This document shows, one piece after another, positions 53,014-60,752 of a DNA stretch of 64,000 bases. A model generated the notes under the pieces. It made no database searches, was not told the DNA's origin, and saw only the letters and a program-made list of their open reading frames with translations. The stretch is from Deltaproteobacteria bacterium. Lineage in GTDB: Bacteria > Desulfobacterota > BSN033 > UBA1163. The position numbers and the translations under genes are program-made. The stretch spans positions 31,417 through 95,416 of the forward strand of contig JAGXTA010000003.1 in assembly GCA_018333535.1 (NCBI GenBank). The letters run 5' to 3'. The number at the start of each line of letters is the position of its first letter. Position 1 is the stretch's first letter.

Positions 53014-54435
53014 ATGAAAAGAATTATTAAATATTTAGTTGTCCTGAATTTGGTGGTTAATTTTTTGGGAGCTGCATATGTCAGTGCAGCAACCATCAGT
53101 GCAGCAAGTTGTTCGCAATCTGACGTGCAAGCCGCCATTAATGCATCTGCAACAGGTGACAAAGTTAGTATTCCCTCTGGTGAATGCACATGGACTTCAG
53201 CAGTTTCTATACCAGATGCTAAAAAAATCACGTTGCAAGGGGCCGGATATGATAATACTGTAATCAGTACATCTGTGATTGCGATTCAAATGAATTTGTC
53301 AGGTTCTCGTATTACAGGCATTGGTTTTATACTGACAGCTGAGGTAAACAGTATCATAAATGTTAAGGGAACTGGATGGCGGATAGATAATTGCAAATTT
53401 AATAATACTACGGGACTGTCAGTGGTTTCCCTCGATATAAATGGAACCAACGTGACTCAATATCCAACTGGATTAGTGGACAACTGTGTTTTTATAAACG
53501 GCAGGATTTTAGTTAGTGGCCTTGGAACATTTGCGAAAAATTCTGCTCTTTGGCTCAACCCGATTAATCTTGGTACAGCTGATGCTGTTTATGTTGAAGA
53601 TTGTAATTTTTCTCGGAATGACGGTGGACGAAGGAATGCAATAGACGGAAACTTGGCTGGTATGTGTGTTTTTAGATATAATACTATAACAGATTCCTAT
53701 GTAGAGCTTCATGGATTACAATCTGACCAGGGAAGAGCACCTCGGAAATTTGAGACTTACCGGAACACTCTCCATTCGTCAAACAACCAGTATCTTCCAT
53801 TACGTTACAGGGGTGGCACAGGCGTTATATTTGACAATGAACTATCTGGAGATTATAACGGCAGGGTTATTGACTTTTATTTAGATCGTTCCTTCAAATC
53901 AGTTGGCGTTGCTGGAATGTGTGATGGAACTTCATCATGGGACGGGAACGAAGACGCAACGGGATGGCCCTGTCGAGATGGGATAGGACGGGGGCCTGAT
54001 GTATATTTATTTGACAAAGCCTCCCCACCCTATCCACGCCAAAAATCTGTGCCTGCTTATTTATGGTTAAATCGAGATAAAGGTCGGGATGGAAAGAGTT
54101 CAAATATAGCCAGTGTAATTATGTCCGGTGGTTCAGGAAATCACATTAAAGCTAACCGTGACTTCTATAATGAAGTAGCTGGTTTTGACGGGACATCTGG
54201 TGTTGGTGTAGGACTTTTAGCCAATAGACCTGCTACGTGCAAAACAGGTGTTGCATACTGGGCTACGGACCAGGGAGATTGGAATAAAAAACTAGGTGGA
54301 CAACAGGGGGTGCTTTATAAATGCACAGCACCAAATACATGGACACTATACTACACCCCTTACACCTATCCCCATCCGCTAATCAAAGCATGGAGCAACC
54401 TCCAACCACCAAAAAACCCGCGAATTTCCCAATGA
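53014..54435 (+). CDS. Secreted right-handed parallel beta-helix protein
   Basis: A 473-residue protein with a signal peptide (YLVVLNLVVNFLGAAYVSAA). A pectate-lyase-like beta-helix follows, visible in the ladder of ITGIGFILTAEVNSIINVKG, WRIDNCKFNNTTG, LVDNCVFINGRI and VYVEDCNFSRND. SCSQSDVQAAINASATGDKV is a common opening of such folds. AAGGAG supports the ATG. Beta-helix proteins of this kind bind or cleave surface polysaccharides; no catalytic residues could be assigned. The gene has its own sigma-54 promoter. Confidence 0.82.
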   Translation: MKRIIKYLVVLNLVVNFLGAAYVSAATISAASCSQSDVQAAINASATGDKVSIPSGECTWTSAVSIPDAKKITLQGAGYDNTVISTSVIAIQMNLSGSRITGIGFILTAEVNSIINVKGTGWRIDNCKFNNTTGLSVVSLDINGTNVTQYPTGLVDNCVFINGRILVSGLGTFAKNSALWLNPINLGTADAVYVEDCNFSRNDGGRRNAIDGNLAGMCVFRYNTITDSYVELHGLQSDQGRAPRKFETYRNTLHSSNNQYLPLRYRGGTGVIFDNELSGDYNGRVIDFYLDRSFKSVGVAGMCDGTSSWDGNEDATGWPCRDGIGRGPDVYLFDKASPPYPRQKSVPAYLWLNRDKGRDGKSSNIASVIMSGGSGNHIKANRDFYNEVAGFDGTSGVGVGLLANRPATCKTGVAYWATDQGDWNKKLGGQQGVLYKCTAPNTWTLYYTPYTYPHPLIKAWSNLQPPKNPRISQ

Positions 54436-54832
54436 CCGCTTCCTATTTTAAACTTGCAAACCCGGAACCCGTAACTTTATCCCTATTGCAAGTAGCCAGG
54501 CGCGAGGCGTAAGGCCATTTAAAGGGGGACTGAATTATTTAGTAACAACTCAATAACCCAACAAACCCAGGTAACCCAAGCAACCCTATAACCCATACAA
54601 CCCGTAACTTATAACCTGAAGCCTGTAACTTTTTTCGTTTTTCCGTTTATCCTTTTCCCTTTATCCCTTGACCTTTTCCATTATTCCTGGTTTCCTGGGT
54701 TCCTTATTCCATTGACATCAAGACCATCCTGGTTTATTGTACTATTCATAAGGAAAAGCTGTAGTGGATGCTGGCCTATATCACAAGTAAAATGATGAAT
54801 GCCAATAGGAAGGTTAATACAGGGGGCAAATC
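54436..54832. repeat. 397-base gap made of word repeats
   Basis: The gap contains AACTTGCAAACCCGGAAC, AACTCAATAACCCAACAAAC, AACCCAGGTAACCCAAGC and ACTTATAACCTGAAGCC. A polypyrimidine tract of TCCTTTTCCCTTTATCCC type (54640-54710) follows. The 38 bases at 54670-54707 recur exactly at 55539-55576. The last 100 bases are unique sequence leading to the antitoxin start. No gene is seen. Confidence 0.7.
54670..54707. repeat. 38-base exact direct repeat, left copy
   Basis: This copy contains ACCTTTTCCATTATTCCTGG and TTTCCTGGGTTCC. The same 38 bases occur at 55539-55576, 869 bases downstream. The two copies flank the antitoxin-toxin pair at 54833-55440. Confidence 0.9.
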
Positions 54833-55066
54833 ATGGGACATCGTATTGTCGATGCAATCATAGAGGACGGTCAACTGAAATATGTTGGTGAGAAACTGCC
54901 TGCGGGACGGGTGAAGGTACACCTGATCTACGACACACCGGAGGTAGAAGGGGTAGGCAAGGTTGCGGAAGCCGTGCTTGCTGAAACATGGGGGATTTAT
55001 AAGGATATTGACCCTGACCTGGAAGCGAAGAACCTGAGAGCAGAGTGGGAAAGAGGGGAACGGTGA
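54833..55066 (+). CDS. Antitoxin-like protein of PIN toxin pair
   Basis: A 77-residue protein, MGHRIVDAIIEDGQLKYVGE at the start. It is small, acidic toward the C-terminus (AEWERGER), and overlaps the PIN toxin gene by 4 bases, as type II antitoxins do. The opening resembles DUF104/AF2212-type antitoxins, a tentative match. It probably neutralises the toxin encoded next. Confidence 0.75.
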   Translation: MGHRIVDAIIEDGQLKYVGEKLPAGRVKVHLIYDTPEVEGVGKVAEAVLAETWGIYKDIDPDLEAKNLRAEWERGER

Positions 55067-55440
55067 GCTTTCTCATTGACACGAACATACTGATCTATCA
55101 TACCGCTGGGTCCGCTATTGTGAAAGAATTCTTAGCTGATCTAATCACCGCAAAGGCTTTTAACATTTCGATGATTACGAGGATAGAGTTTCTCGGATGG
55201 CACGCACAGACCCCGGATGGATTCGAAAAATGTCAACGACTGGTCAAGTTGAGTAATGTGCTTCCCGTCACTGAAGAGGTTGCGGATAAAGCAATCGATC
55301 TGAGAAGGTATCGGAATGTGAAGCTGGCTGATGCCATCATAGCCGCTACTGCCGTGGTCAACGACCTCAAACTTGCCACGCGAAATCCGGATGACTTCAA
55401 AGGGCTAACAGCTCTAAAAATAGTGAATCCTTTCAAGTAA
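55063..55440 (+). CDS. vapC: PIN-domain RNase toxin (VapC-like)
   Basis: A 125-residue complete PIN toxin. The acidic residues are in SFLIDTNILIYH, MITRIEFLGW, VKLADAIIAATA and the closing LATRNPDDFKGL. The GTG start at 55063 overlaps the antitoxin stop; a longer GTG at 55045 would add six residues. Whether the target is tRNA or rRNA is unknown. The pair is flanked by a 38-base direct repeat and embedded in word repeats. Confidence 0.9.
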   Translation: MSFLIDTNILIYHTAGSAIVKEFLADLITAKAFNISMITRIEFLGWHAQTPDGFEKCQRLVKLSNVLPVTEEVADKAIDLRRYRNVKLADAIIAATAVVNDLKLATRNPDDFKGLTALKIVNPFK

Positions 55441-55854
55441 AATTATCTGTTTCTTACTACGAATGTCTATCTTCCGCTCAAAACTGGTACGGACTTGGAG
55501 CTTATAATTATCATTTTCCCCTTGTTCCTTTTTCCTTCGACCTTTTCCATTATTCCTGGTTTCCTGGGTTCCTTATCCCATTATTTTGGGTTTTCATCCT
55601 TATTCCTTTGTCCTTGAACCTTTTGCCTTATTTTTTAACTTGAAACCCGTAACCTGTAACTTGTAACTTCTTTATTGTTCATCCTTTTTCCTTGTTCCTT
55701 TATCCTTGAACCTTGTTCCTTGTATCTAAAACTTGTAACCCGCAATCTGAAACATCCTTAAAATTTTTCAGGTTTCAGGTTCTGTAACGTGGTTTCTTTT
55801 AACATGCGACACGCAACTCGCAACCCGTAACCCTCTTCACTAACCACTAAACCC
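55441..55854. repeat. 414-base gap made of word repeats
   Basis: The gap contains CTTGTTCCTTTTTCCTTCG-type polypyrimidine words, the right 38-base copy (55539-55576), AACCCGTAACCTGTAACTTG runs and CCTTTTTCCTTGTTCC. The shared block AACATCCTTAAAATTTTTC lies at 55751-55800, followed by AACTCGCAACCCGTAACCC. No gene is seen. Confidence 0.75.
55539..55576. repeat. 38-base exact direct repeat, right copy
   Basis: Identical to 54670-54707 by direct reading. It lies 98 bases after the toxin stop codon. Confidence 0.9.
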
Positions 55855-57339
55855 ATGCCTCCTCAACTTGCACTCCTGATCACGATTATCTTAATTCTCT
55901 ACCTCTTCTGGGTGGACCGAAAGAAGATTGAGGGTGTTTCAAGGGCCATTTGGATTCCTCTTATCTGGATGTTTTTTAGCGCATCTCGCTACGTCTCCCA
56001 GTGGCTGAATCTCGGAGCTCCCACAGACACTGTGGATATTTATCTTGAGGGCAATCCCGTTAACGCCGCCAGTTTTTTTATACTTATTGCAGCTGGCATT
56101 ATCGTCTTACTGAGGCGAAGACTCAACTGGGTTGAAATATTTACCAAGAACCCCTGGATTTGCCTGTTTTTTCTTTTCGGGGCCATCAGCTTTTTCTGGT
56201 CCGATTACCCTTTTGTTTCCTTTAAAAGGTGGATTAAGACGCTGGGTAATGTGATTATGGTTTTGGTTATCTTGACCGAGGGGCGTCCCTACGAGGCGAT
56301 TGGAGTCATCTTTAGGCGTCTTGCTTTTATCTGCCTTCCACTATCAGTGCTCTTCATAAAATATTACCCGGAACTGGGGAGAGACTATCATGCTACTGGT
56401 ACCCAAATGTTTACTGGTGTTGCCCTCCAAAAGAATGGGCTTGGGCAGATTTGTTTGCTCTTCGGTATTTATTTCTCATGGCACATACTCCTCAGTAGAT
56501 GGAAAAAATTTGATACGTTCGACGGCGCCAAATCCCGATTTTTAAATCGAGTTAAAAAGCGCCGCTCAGTATCAACCCTGAGCATACTCTGGACGCCTGT
56601 CCTGAGCGAAGTCGAAGGGTCAGACCGGAGAGTCGAATGGGTTGATTTGGAGCGATTGCACTACTCAATATACCTCATCATTCTGCCTATGATTATCTGG
56701 CTCTTCTACATGTCCAACAGCGCTACCTCTCTGGTCTGTATGGTTGTTGCAGTTTGTCTCTTCCTGGTCGGACGAATGCCATCAATGGCCCTGAAACCCC
56801 GCAGAATCCTTGCATTTGGTATTGTGTGCATTGCACTTTTCGGAGTATTAGAACTGTTTTTTGACGCAACAGCAACCGTGATCAACCTGCTCGGTCGGGA
56901 TCCGACTTTGACCACGCGCGTCCCAAAGTGGGAGGTACTCCTGTCCATGGTTAGGGATCCCGTCTTCGGTTTTGGGTGGGAGAGTTTTTGGCTGGGCGAA
57001 CGCCAGCAAATAATTTATGAAAAAATAGGTTTGAGAGGTAATGCACATAACGGCTACCTGGAGATGTACTTGAATCTCGGTTTTATAGGGATTTTTATAC
57101 TGGTGGGCTGGATTCTGTCAGGGCTAATAAAGATCGCACGCCACCTTGTTATTGATTATCCGGCGGCAATGCTCAGACTTTGCTTCATAGTGGTCTTTGC
57201 CCTCTATAATTGGACCGAAGCCTCATTCCATGGGGTTAGTAATATGGGAATACTATTACTCCTGGGCAGCATGGATATACCGCAGAAACACAAGCTTGCA
57301 CAAAATGATATCGGCAATAGGCACCAACAAATAAAGTGA
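55855..57339 (+). CDS. O-antigen polymerase/ligase-like membrane protein (Wzy/WaaL family)
   Basis: A 494-residue multi-pass membrane protein with at least ten hydrophobic segments. The family signature is near residues 355-410: DPTLTTRVPKWEVLLSMVRD and GNAHNGYLEMYLNLG (with the conserved His-Asn). It should polymerise or ligate lipid-linked repeats on the periplasmic side. A basic loop at about residues 222-265 contains the segment TPVLSEVEGS, encoded by the repeat word CCTGTCCTGAGCGAAGTCG (56596-56619). This seems to be an in-frame insertion into a loop between membrane segments. Confidence 0.88.
   Translation: MPPQLALLITIILILYLFWVDRKKIEGVSRAIWIPLIWMFFSASRYVSQWLNLGAPTDTVDIYLEGNPVNAASFFILIAAGIIVLLRRRLNWVEIFTKNPWICLFFLFGAISFFWSDYPFVSFKRWIKTLGNVIMVLVILTEGRPYEAIGVIFRRLAFICLPLSVLFIKYYPELGRDYHATGTQMFTGVALQKNGLGQICLLFGIYFSWHILLSRWKKFDTFDGAKSRFLNRVKKRRSVSTLSILWTPVLSEVEGSDRRVEWVDLERLHYSIYLIILPMIIWLFYMSNSATSLVCMVVAVCLFLVGRMPSMALKPRRILAFGIVCIALFGVLELFFDATATVINLLGRDPTLTTRVPKWEVLLSMVRDPVFGFGWESFWLGERQQIIYEKIGLRGNAHNGYLEMYLNLGFIGIFILVGWILSGLIKIARHLVIDYPAAMLRLCFIVVFALYNWTEASFHGVSNMGILLLLGSMDIPQKHKLAQNDIGNRHQQIK
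56596..56619. repeat. GTCCTGAGCGAAGTCGAAGG repeat within the polymerase gene
   Basis: The word CTGTCCTGAGCGAAGTCGA lies inside the coding sequence and is read as PVLSEVEG. The flanking sequence (56540-56640) is basic and unlike the hydrophobic remainder. I have seen this word as an intergenic element in other environmental genomes, but could not search for copies here. Confidence 0.55.
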
Positions 57340-57394
57340 GAATGATTATCTGCGTGCATTCGCAGGTTTCCTTTCCCCACAGGCTAAACAAGGA

Positions 57395-58402
57395 ATGAAA
57401 CAACTCGTCTCCATTCTTATTCCGGCTTTTAATTCAGAAAAGTGGATTGGTGATTGTATCGAATCCGCTCTTGCACAGACGTGGCCGTGGAAAGAGATCA
57501 TCGTCGTTGATGATGGATCAAGAGATTCAACTCTCAAAGCTGCAAAATCTTATGCCTCAAAAAATGTGCAAGTAATAACTCAAGAAAACAGGGGGGCAAG
57601 CGCTGCACGTAACCACGCCTTATCGCTGGCCCAGGGTGATTACATCCAGTGGCTGGATGCCGACGATTTATTGGCGCCAGACAAGATTTCCAGACAGTTG
57701 GAAAGCGCAGAACCTGGCAAGGATTCCCGGGTTTTGCTTTCCGGGTCATGGGGACAATTCTACTATTTTCCCAAAAAGGCACAGTTCAAACCCATCTGCC
57801 TCTGGGAGGATCTGGAGCCGGGAGAATGGCTGTTCAGGAAGATAGACCAGAATTTGTGGATGGCGATTGAATCCTGGCTGGTGAGCCGTAAGCTGGTTGA
57901 AATGGCGGGGCCATGGGATGAAACGCTTTACCGGGATAACGACGGAGAATACTTCTCCAGGGTCCTTTTATCTTCAACTGGTACTCGCTTTATTCCAGAG
58001 GCCCGCTGTTTCTGCAGGATAGGGACCACGGGGATTAGTCATAACTTGACGCTCGACGATCGGAAATTGGAATCTTTGTCATTTTCACTTTGCTCTTATA
58101 TCAAGAGACTGAGAACCCTGGAGGATAGCCCGAGAACACGGGATGCATGCCTCAAACTTCTTAACCGCTGGGCAATTTATTTTTACCCGGAAAGAGAAGA
58201 CATCTTCTTTCGATTGCAGTCGATTGCGAAGGATCTTGGTGGGATTCTCGCACCACCAAGACTACGACCAAAATACAGACGGCTAAAATTGCTTTTTGGT
58301 TGGCGCATTGCCAAGAGACTGCAAAATGGCCTTCCATCTGTTCGATCACTTGTTGGAAGAGAATGGGAACGCGTTCTATTTCTGCTAAACTCTAATAAAT
58401 AG
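57395..58402 (+). CDS. Family-2 glycosyltransferase
   Basis: A 335-residue GT-A transferase. VSILIPAFNSEKWIGDCIES, EIIVVDDGSRDSTLKAAKSY, the motif QWLDADDLLAPDKI (DxD) and WDETLYRDNDGEYFSRVLLS are characteristic. The C-terminal helical region is basic. It adds one residue to the lipid-linked repeat or another carrier; specificity is unknown. Confidence 0.9.
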   Translation: MKQLVSILIPAFNSEKWIGDCIESALAQTWPWKEIIVVDDGSRDSTLKAAKSYASKNVQVITQENRGASAARNHALSLAQGDYIQWLDADDLLAPDKISRQLESAEPGKDSRVLLSGSWGQFYYFPKKAQFKPICLWEDLEPGEWLFRKIDQNLWMAIESWLVSRKLVEMAGPWDETLYRDNDGEYFSRVLLSSTGTRFIPEARCFCRIGTTGISHNLTLDDRKLESLSFSLCSYIKRLRTLEDSPRTRDACLKLLNRWAIYFYPEREDIFFRLQSIAKDLGGILAPPRLRPKYRRLKLLFGWRIAKRLQNGLPSVRSLVGREWERVLFLLNSNK

Positions 58403-58617
58403 AGAAGACTTTAAAAAATCAAACTAATGCTAATGCCCCATGGCCGGGGGGCGCTTCTCGAACTATGAAATTGGTTTATGTTTTCGGTCTTTTACGCTAT
58501 GCGCCATACCCTACGCCTAAGCTATTTTCCACGTAATCCAAGTCAAATAGCCAACTTTTCAAAAATTAAACAAGACTCCACCCGATTGAATTTTAAAAAT
58601 AGATGAGGGGATGAATT
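58403..58617. other. 215-base gap with short palindromes
   Basis: The gap has GCCCC/GGGGC inverted words near 58433-58450 without a T-run, and weak ACGCTATGCGCC and CCCTACGCCTAAGC word repeats. No gene is seen. A/T content rises from here to the end of the window. Confidence 0.5.
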
Positions 58618-59679
58618 GTGGATAAAGCACTATTAATGGCAGAACACCGAGTATTATTCGGTGATAATAGATTTAGGTCCGCAGGCAAGGAATATTATGA
58701 ATGGAAAATTTACAAGAATCCCTATATGGACGGAGAGATCTACTTAGAAATAAGGGACGGCAAGGTTGTAGGATCATCAACCGCGACGCCCAAGAGGATT
58801 GCTATCTTGAATGAAGTATTTTTAACAGCCGAATTAGGCGATAGTTTTACACTACCAGAATATCGCAGACAGGGGATAAACCTTAAGGCTTTGAAACATT
58901 GTGCTGAATATGCAATTTCAAGAGGAATCAATCTTATTTATGGAGGTCCGGCAACTCAGGCAAATTATAGGTTGCTTCTGAAAGTAGGCTTATTACCATG
59001 TTCTTATATTAAATATACTTTTTTGACTAAAAGTTTAAAACCAATACTTTTTGCGATGAAAACAGTTGCAAAAAGGTTTCTACGCCGGGATAGTAGTACA
59101 AATATGAGCTATTTGAAATATCTACTTAAGCCAAAACAAACACAGCCTAAATTCGTTTACCCATATGAAAATTATGATGAGAATGATTTTCATCTGGCGA
59201 TAATTGATAAATTCAATGAACAAGTTGATGCCTTATGGGGTGAACCACGGTATTTATTTTTTATTTATCGTGATAGCAGTTATCTGAACTGGAGGTTTTT
59301 TACAAATCCGGATAAATATATTGTTTTGGCTGCTGTTAAAGGAGAAAAGTATTTGGGGTATATCGTAGTCAAAATGTCTAAGGATAATAGGACAGGTGTT
59401 ATTTGCGATTTTATTACCATAGACGATAGGTCTGATGTTTTTTCGGCGTTGGTCAAAAAATCAGAAGAGATACTAAAACGAAATGGAGTTAATTTAGTTC
59501 AAATAGAATGCATCGTCGGTTCAGCATATTACAAAACGCTTAATGAATTAGGTTACTATGATCATGGACCGGGGAGTTATCAGCATCTTACAATCTATTC
59601 GAAAACTGAATTAGGCAAGCGGGTTCTTGAGAATGGAGGAAGTTGGCATTTTACATTGGGAGATTCTGACGAGGTGTGA
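58618..59679 (+). CDS. GNAT-family N-acetyltransferase
   Basis: A 353-residue protein. Residues about 30-150 form a GNAT core: YLEIRDGKVVGSSTATPKRI, then LGDSFTLPEYRRQGINLKAL, where the RRQGINL stretch occupies the acetyl-CoA pyrophosphate loop position, and LIYGGPATQANYRLLLKVG. The second half (about 190-350) has a further GNAT-like layout (YLFFIYRDSSYLNWRFFTNP). Two GNAT folds in tandem are common in the FemAB clan. The start is GTG 58618. The substrate is unknown; a sugar amine in the same pathway is likely. A/T-rich codons suggest recent transfer. Confidence 0.75.
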   Translation: MDKALLMAEHRVLFGDNRFRSAGKEYYEWKIYKNPYMDGEIYLEIRDGKVVGSSTATPKRIAILNEVFLTAELGDSFTLPEYRRQGINLKALKHCAEYAISRGINLIYGGPATQANYRLLLKVGLLPCSYIKYTFLTKSLKPILFAMKTVAKRFLRRDSSTNMSYLKYLLKPKQTQPKFVYPYENYDENDFHLAIIDKFNEQVDALWGEPRYLFFIYRDSSYLNWRFFTNPDKYIVLAAVKGEKYLGYIVVKMSKDNRTGVICDFITIDDRSDVFSALVKKSEEILKRNGVNLVQIECIVGSAYYKTLNELGYYDHGPGSYQHLTIYSKTELGKRVLENGGSWHFTLGDSDEV

Positions 59680-60692
59680 GTCAGGTAGAAATCCTGTTGA
59701 TGAAAAGCAATTCCATCCTTAAAGTCTTCTATTTTATAACAAGTATCTTCTTAGCAAATATTGTTAGAAAGCCTGTTATTCTATGCTTACATAGAGTTAA
59801 AGCCCCATCAAAGTCGTTGCTTGACCGAAGAGTTGGTTTTACCAGCCCAAATAACTTTAAAAAAGTCATACGGTTTATGAAAATCATGGGGTATGAATTT
59901 GTTCCATTAGATGAACTTGTAAATATGATTGAAATTGGAAAATATAAAAAAGTGGCGGTAATCACATTTGACGATGGCTTCAAAGATTTATACCAGAATG
60001 CTTACCCAATATTGAAGGAATTTAATATTCCATTTACATTGTTTTTAATTACATCATTGATAGATTCAAAAGAACTATTATGGTTACATAAATTGTATAT
60101 ATCCCTGGATAAACTGCATTTAAAAGAAAGTGAATCAATACTTAAAAGTTATAGTGACTATGCCAGTAATATCGAAGATATGTCTGTATTTATCGGGAAG
60201 GTTATTCATTCGAAAGATAAAAAGAATATCATAGAGTTGATGGCGGCGATGTCAATTGCTGCAAAAATAGATGAGGGAGAAGAAAAAAGGTTGGCAAGAG
60301 ATCTGTATTTATCAAGTAAAGAAATAGAAGAAATGAAAAGCAATGGATTAACAGTCGAAACGCATGGCCATGAGCACTGGCCTTTAACGAACTTAAATGA
60401 GGAAGAAACAGAAGATGAGATCGTATCTTCCATTAGATTTATTAAGGAAGAACTTGGTGGCTTACCCAAATACTTTTCCCTCCCTTACGGCACAACAAAT
60501 AAGTATGTAATAGATATAGTAAAAACATCAGGATTAAAAGGCATAGCTACCATAAAGAGCCAAATAATAACAGAATCCTCTGTGGATCTATATAACCTGC
60601 CAAGAATTTGTGTTTATGACGACATCAAAGAAATTTATAAGATTATTAACAAATATTATGTCAAATATATTTATGAAAAGCTACAACAATAA
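59676..60692 (+). CDS. Polysaccharide deacetylase (NodB family)
   Basis: A 338-residue protein. The NodB motif VAVITFDDGFKDLYQNAYPI contains the catalytic and metal Asp pair. The second metal motif THGHEHWPL and YFSLPYGTTNKYVIDIVK complete the active site. An N-terminal hydrophobic stretch (ILKVFYFITSIFLANIV) may anchor it to the membrane. The start is GTG 59676, overlapping the previous stop (GTGA), or ATG 59700. It removes acetyl groups from an N-acetylated sugar, perhaps on the lipid carrier. Confidence 0.88.
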   Translation: MSQVEILLMKSNSILKVFYFITSIFLANIVRKPVILCLHRVKAPSKSLLDRRVGFTSPNNFKKVIRFMKIMGYEFVPLDELVNMIEIGKYKKVAVITFDDGFKDLYQNAYPILKEFNIPFTLFLITSLIDSKELLWLHKLYISLDKLHLKESESILKSYSDYASNIEDMSVFIGKVIHSKDKKNIIELMAAMSIAAKIDEGEEKRLARDLYLSSKEIEEMKSNGLTVETHGHEHWPLTNLNEEETEDEIVSSIRFIKEELGGLPKYFSLPYGTTNKYVIDIVKTSGLKGIATIKSQIITESSVDLYNLPRICVYDDIKEIYKIINKYYVKYIYEKLQQ

Positions 60693-60709
60693 AATAATGA
60701 AAACCTAAT

Positions 60710-60739
60710 ATGAACAGAATTGATAATATCATAATTTAG
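60710..60739 (+). other. Ten-codon leader frame before the flippase
   Basis: ATG 60710 opens a nine-residue frame (MNRIDNIII) ended by TAG at 60737-60739, immediately before the AAAGGG of the flippase. It could help re-initiation at the unusual start that follows, or it may be chance. Confidence 0.3.
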
Positions 60740-60752
60740 AAAGGGATAAATA

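Noticed and set aside
54349..54435. Repeat-derived C-terminus of the beta-helix protein
   Set aside because: TACACCCC-like words occur there, but YTPYTYPHPL looks like a natural ending for this type of protein, so insertion is not claimed.
57350..57365. CTGCG/CGCAG hairpin after the polymerase as terminator
   Set aside because: The stem is only five base pairs and no T-run follows directly.
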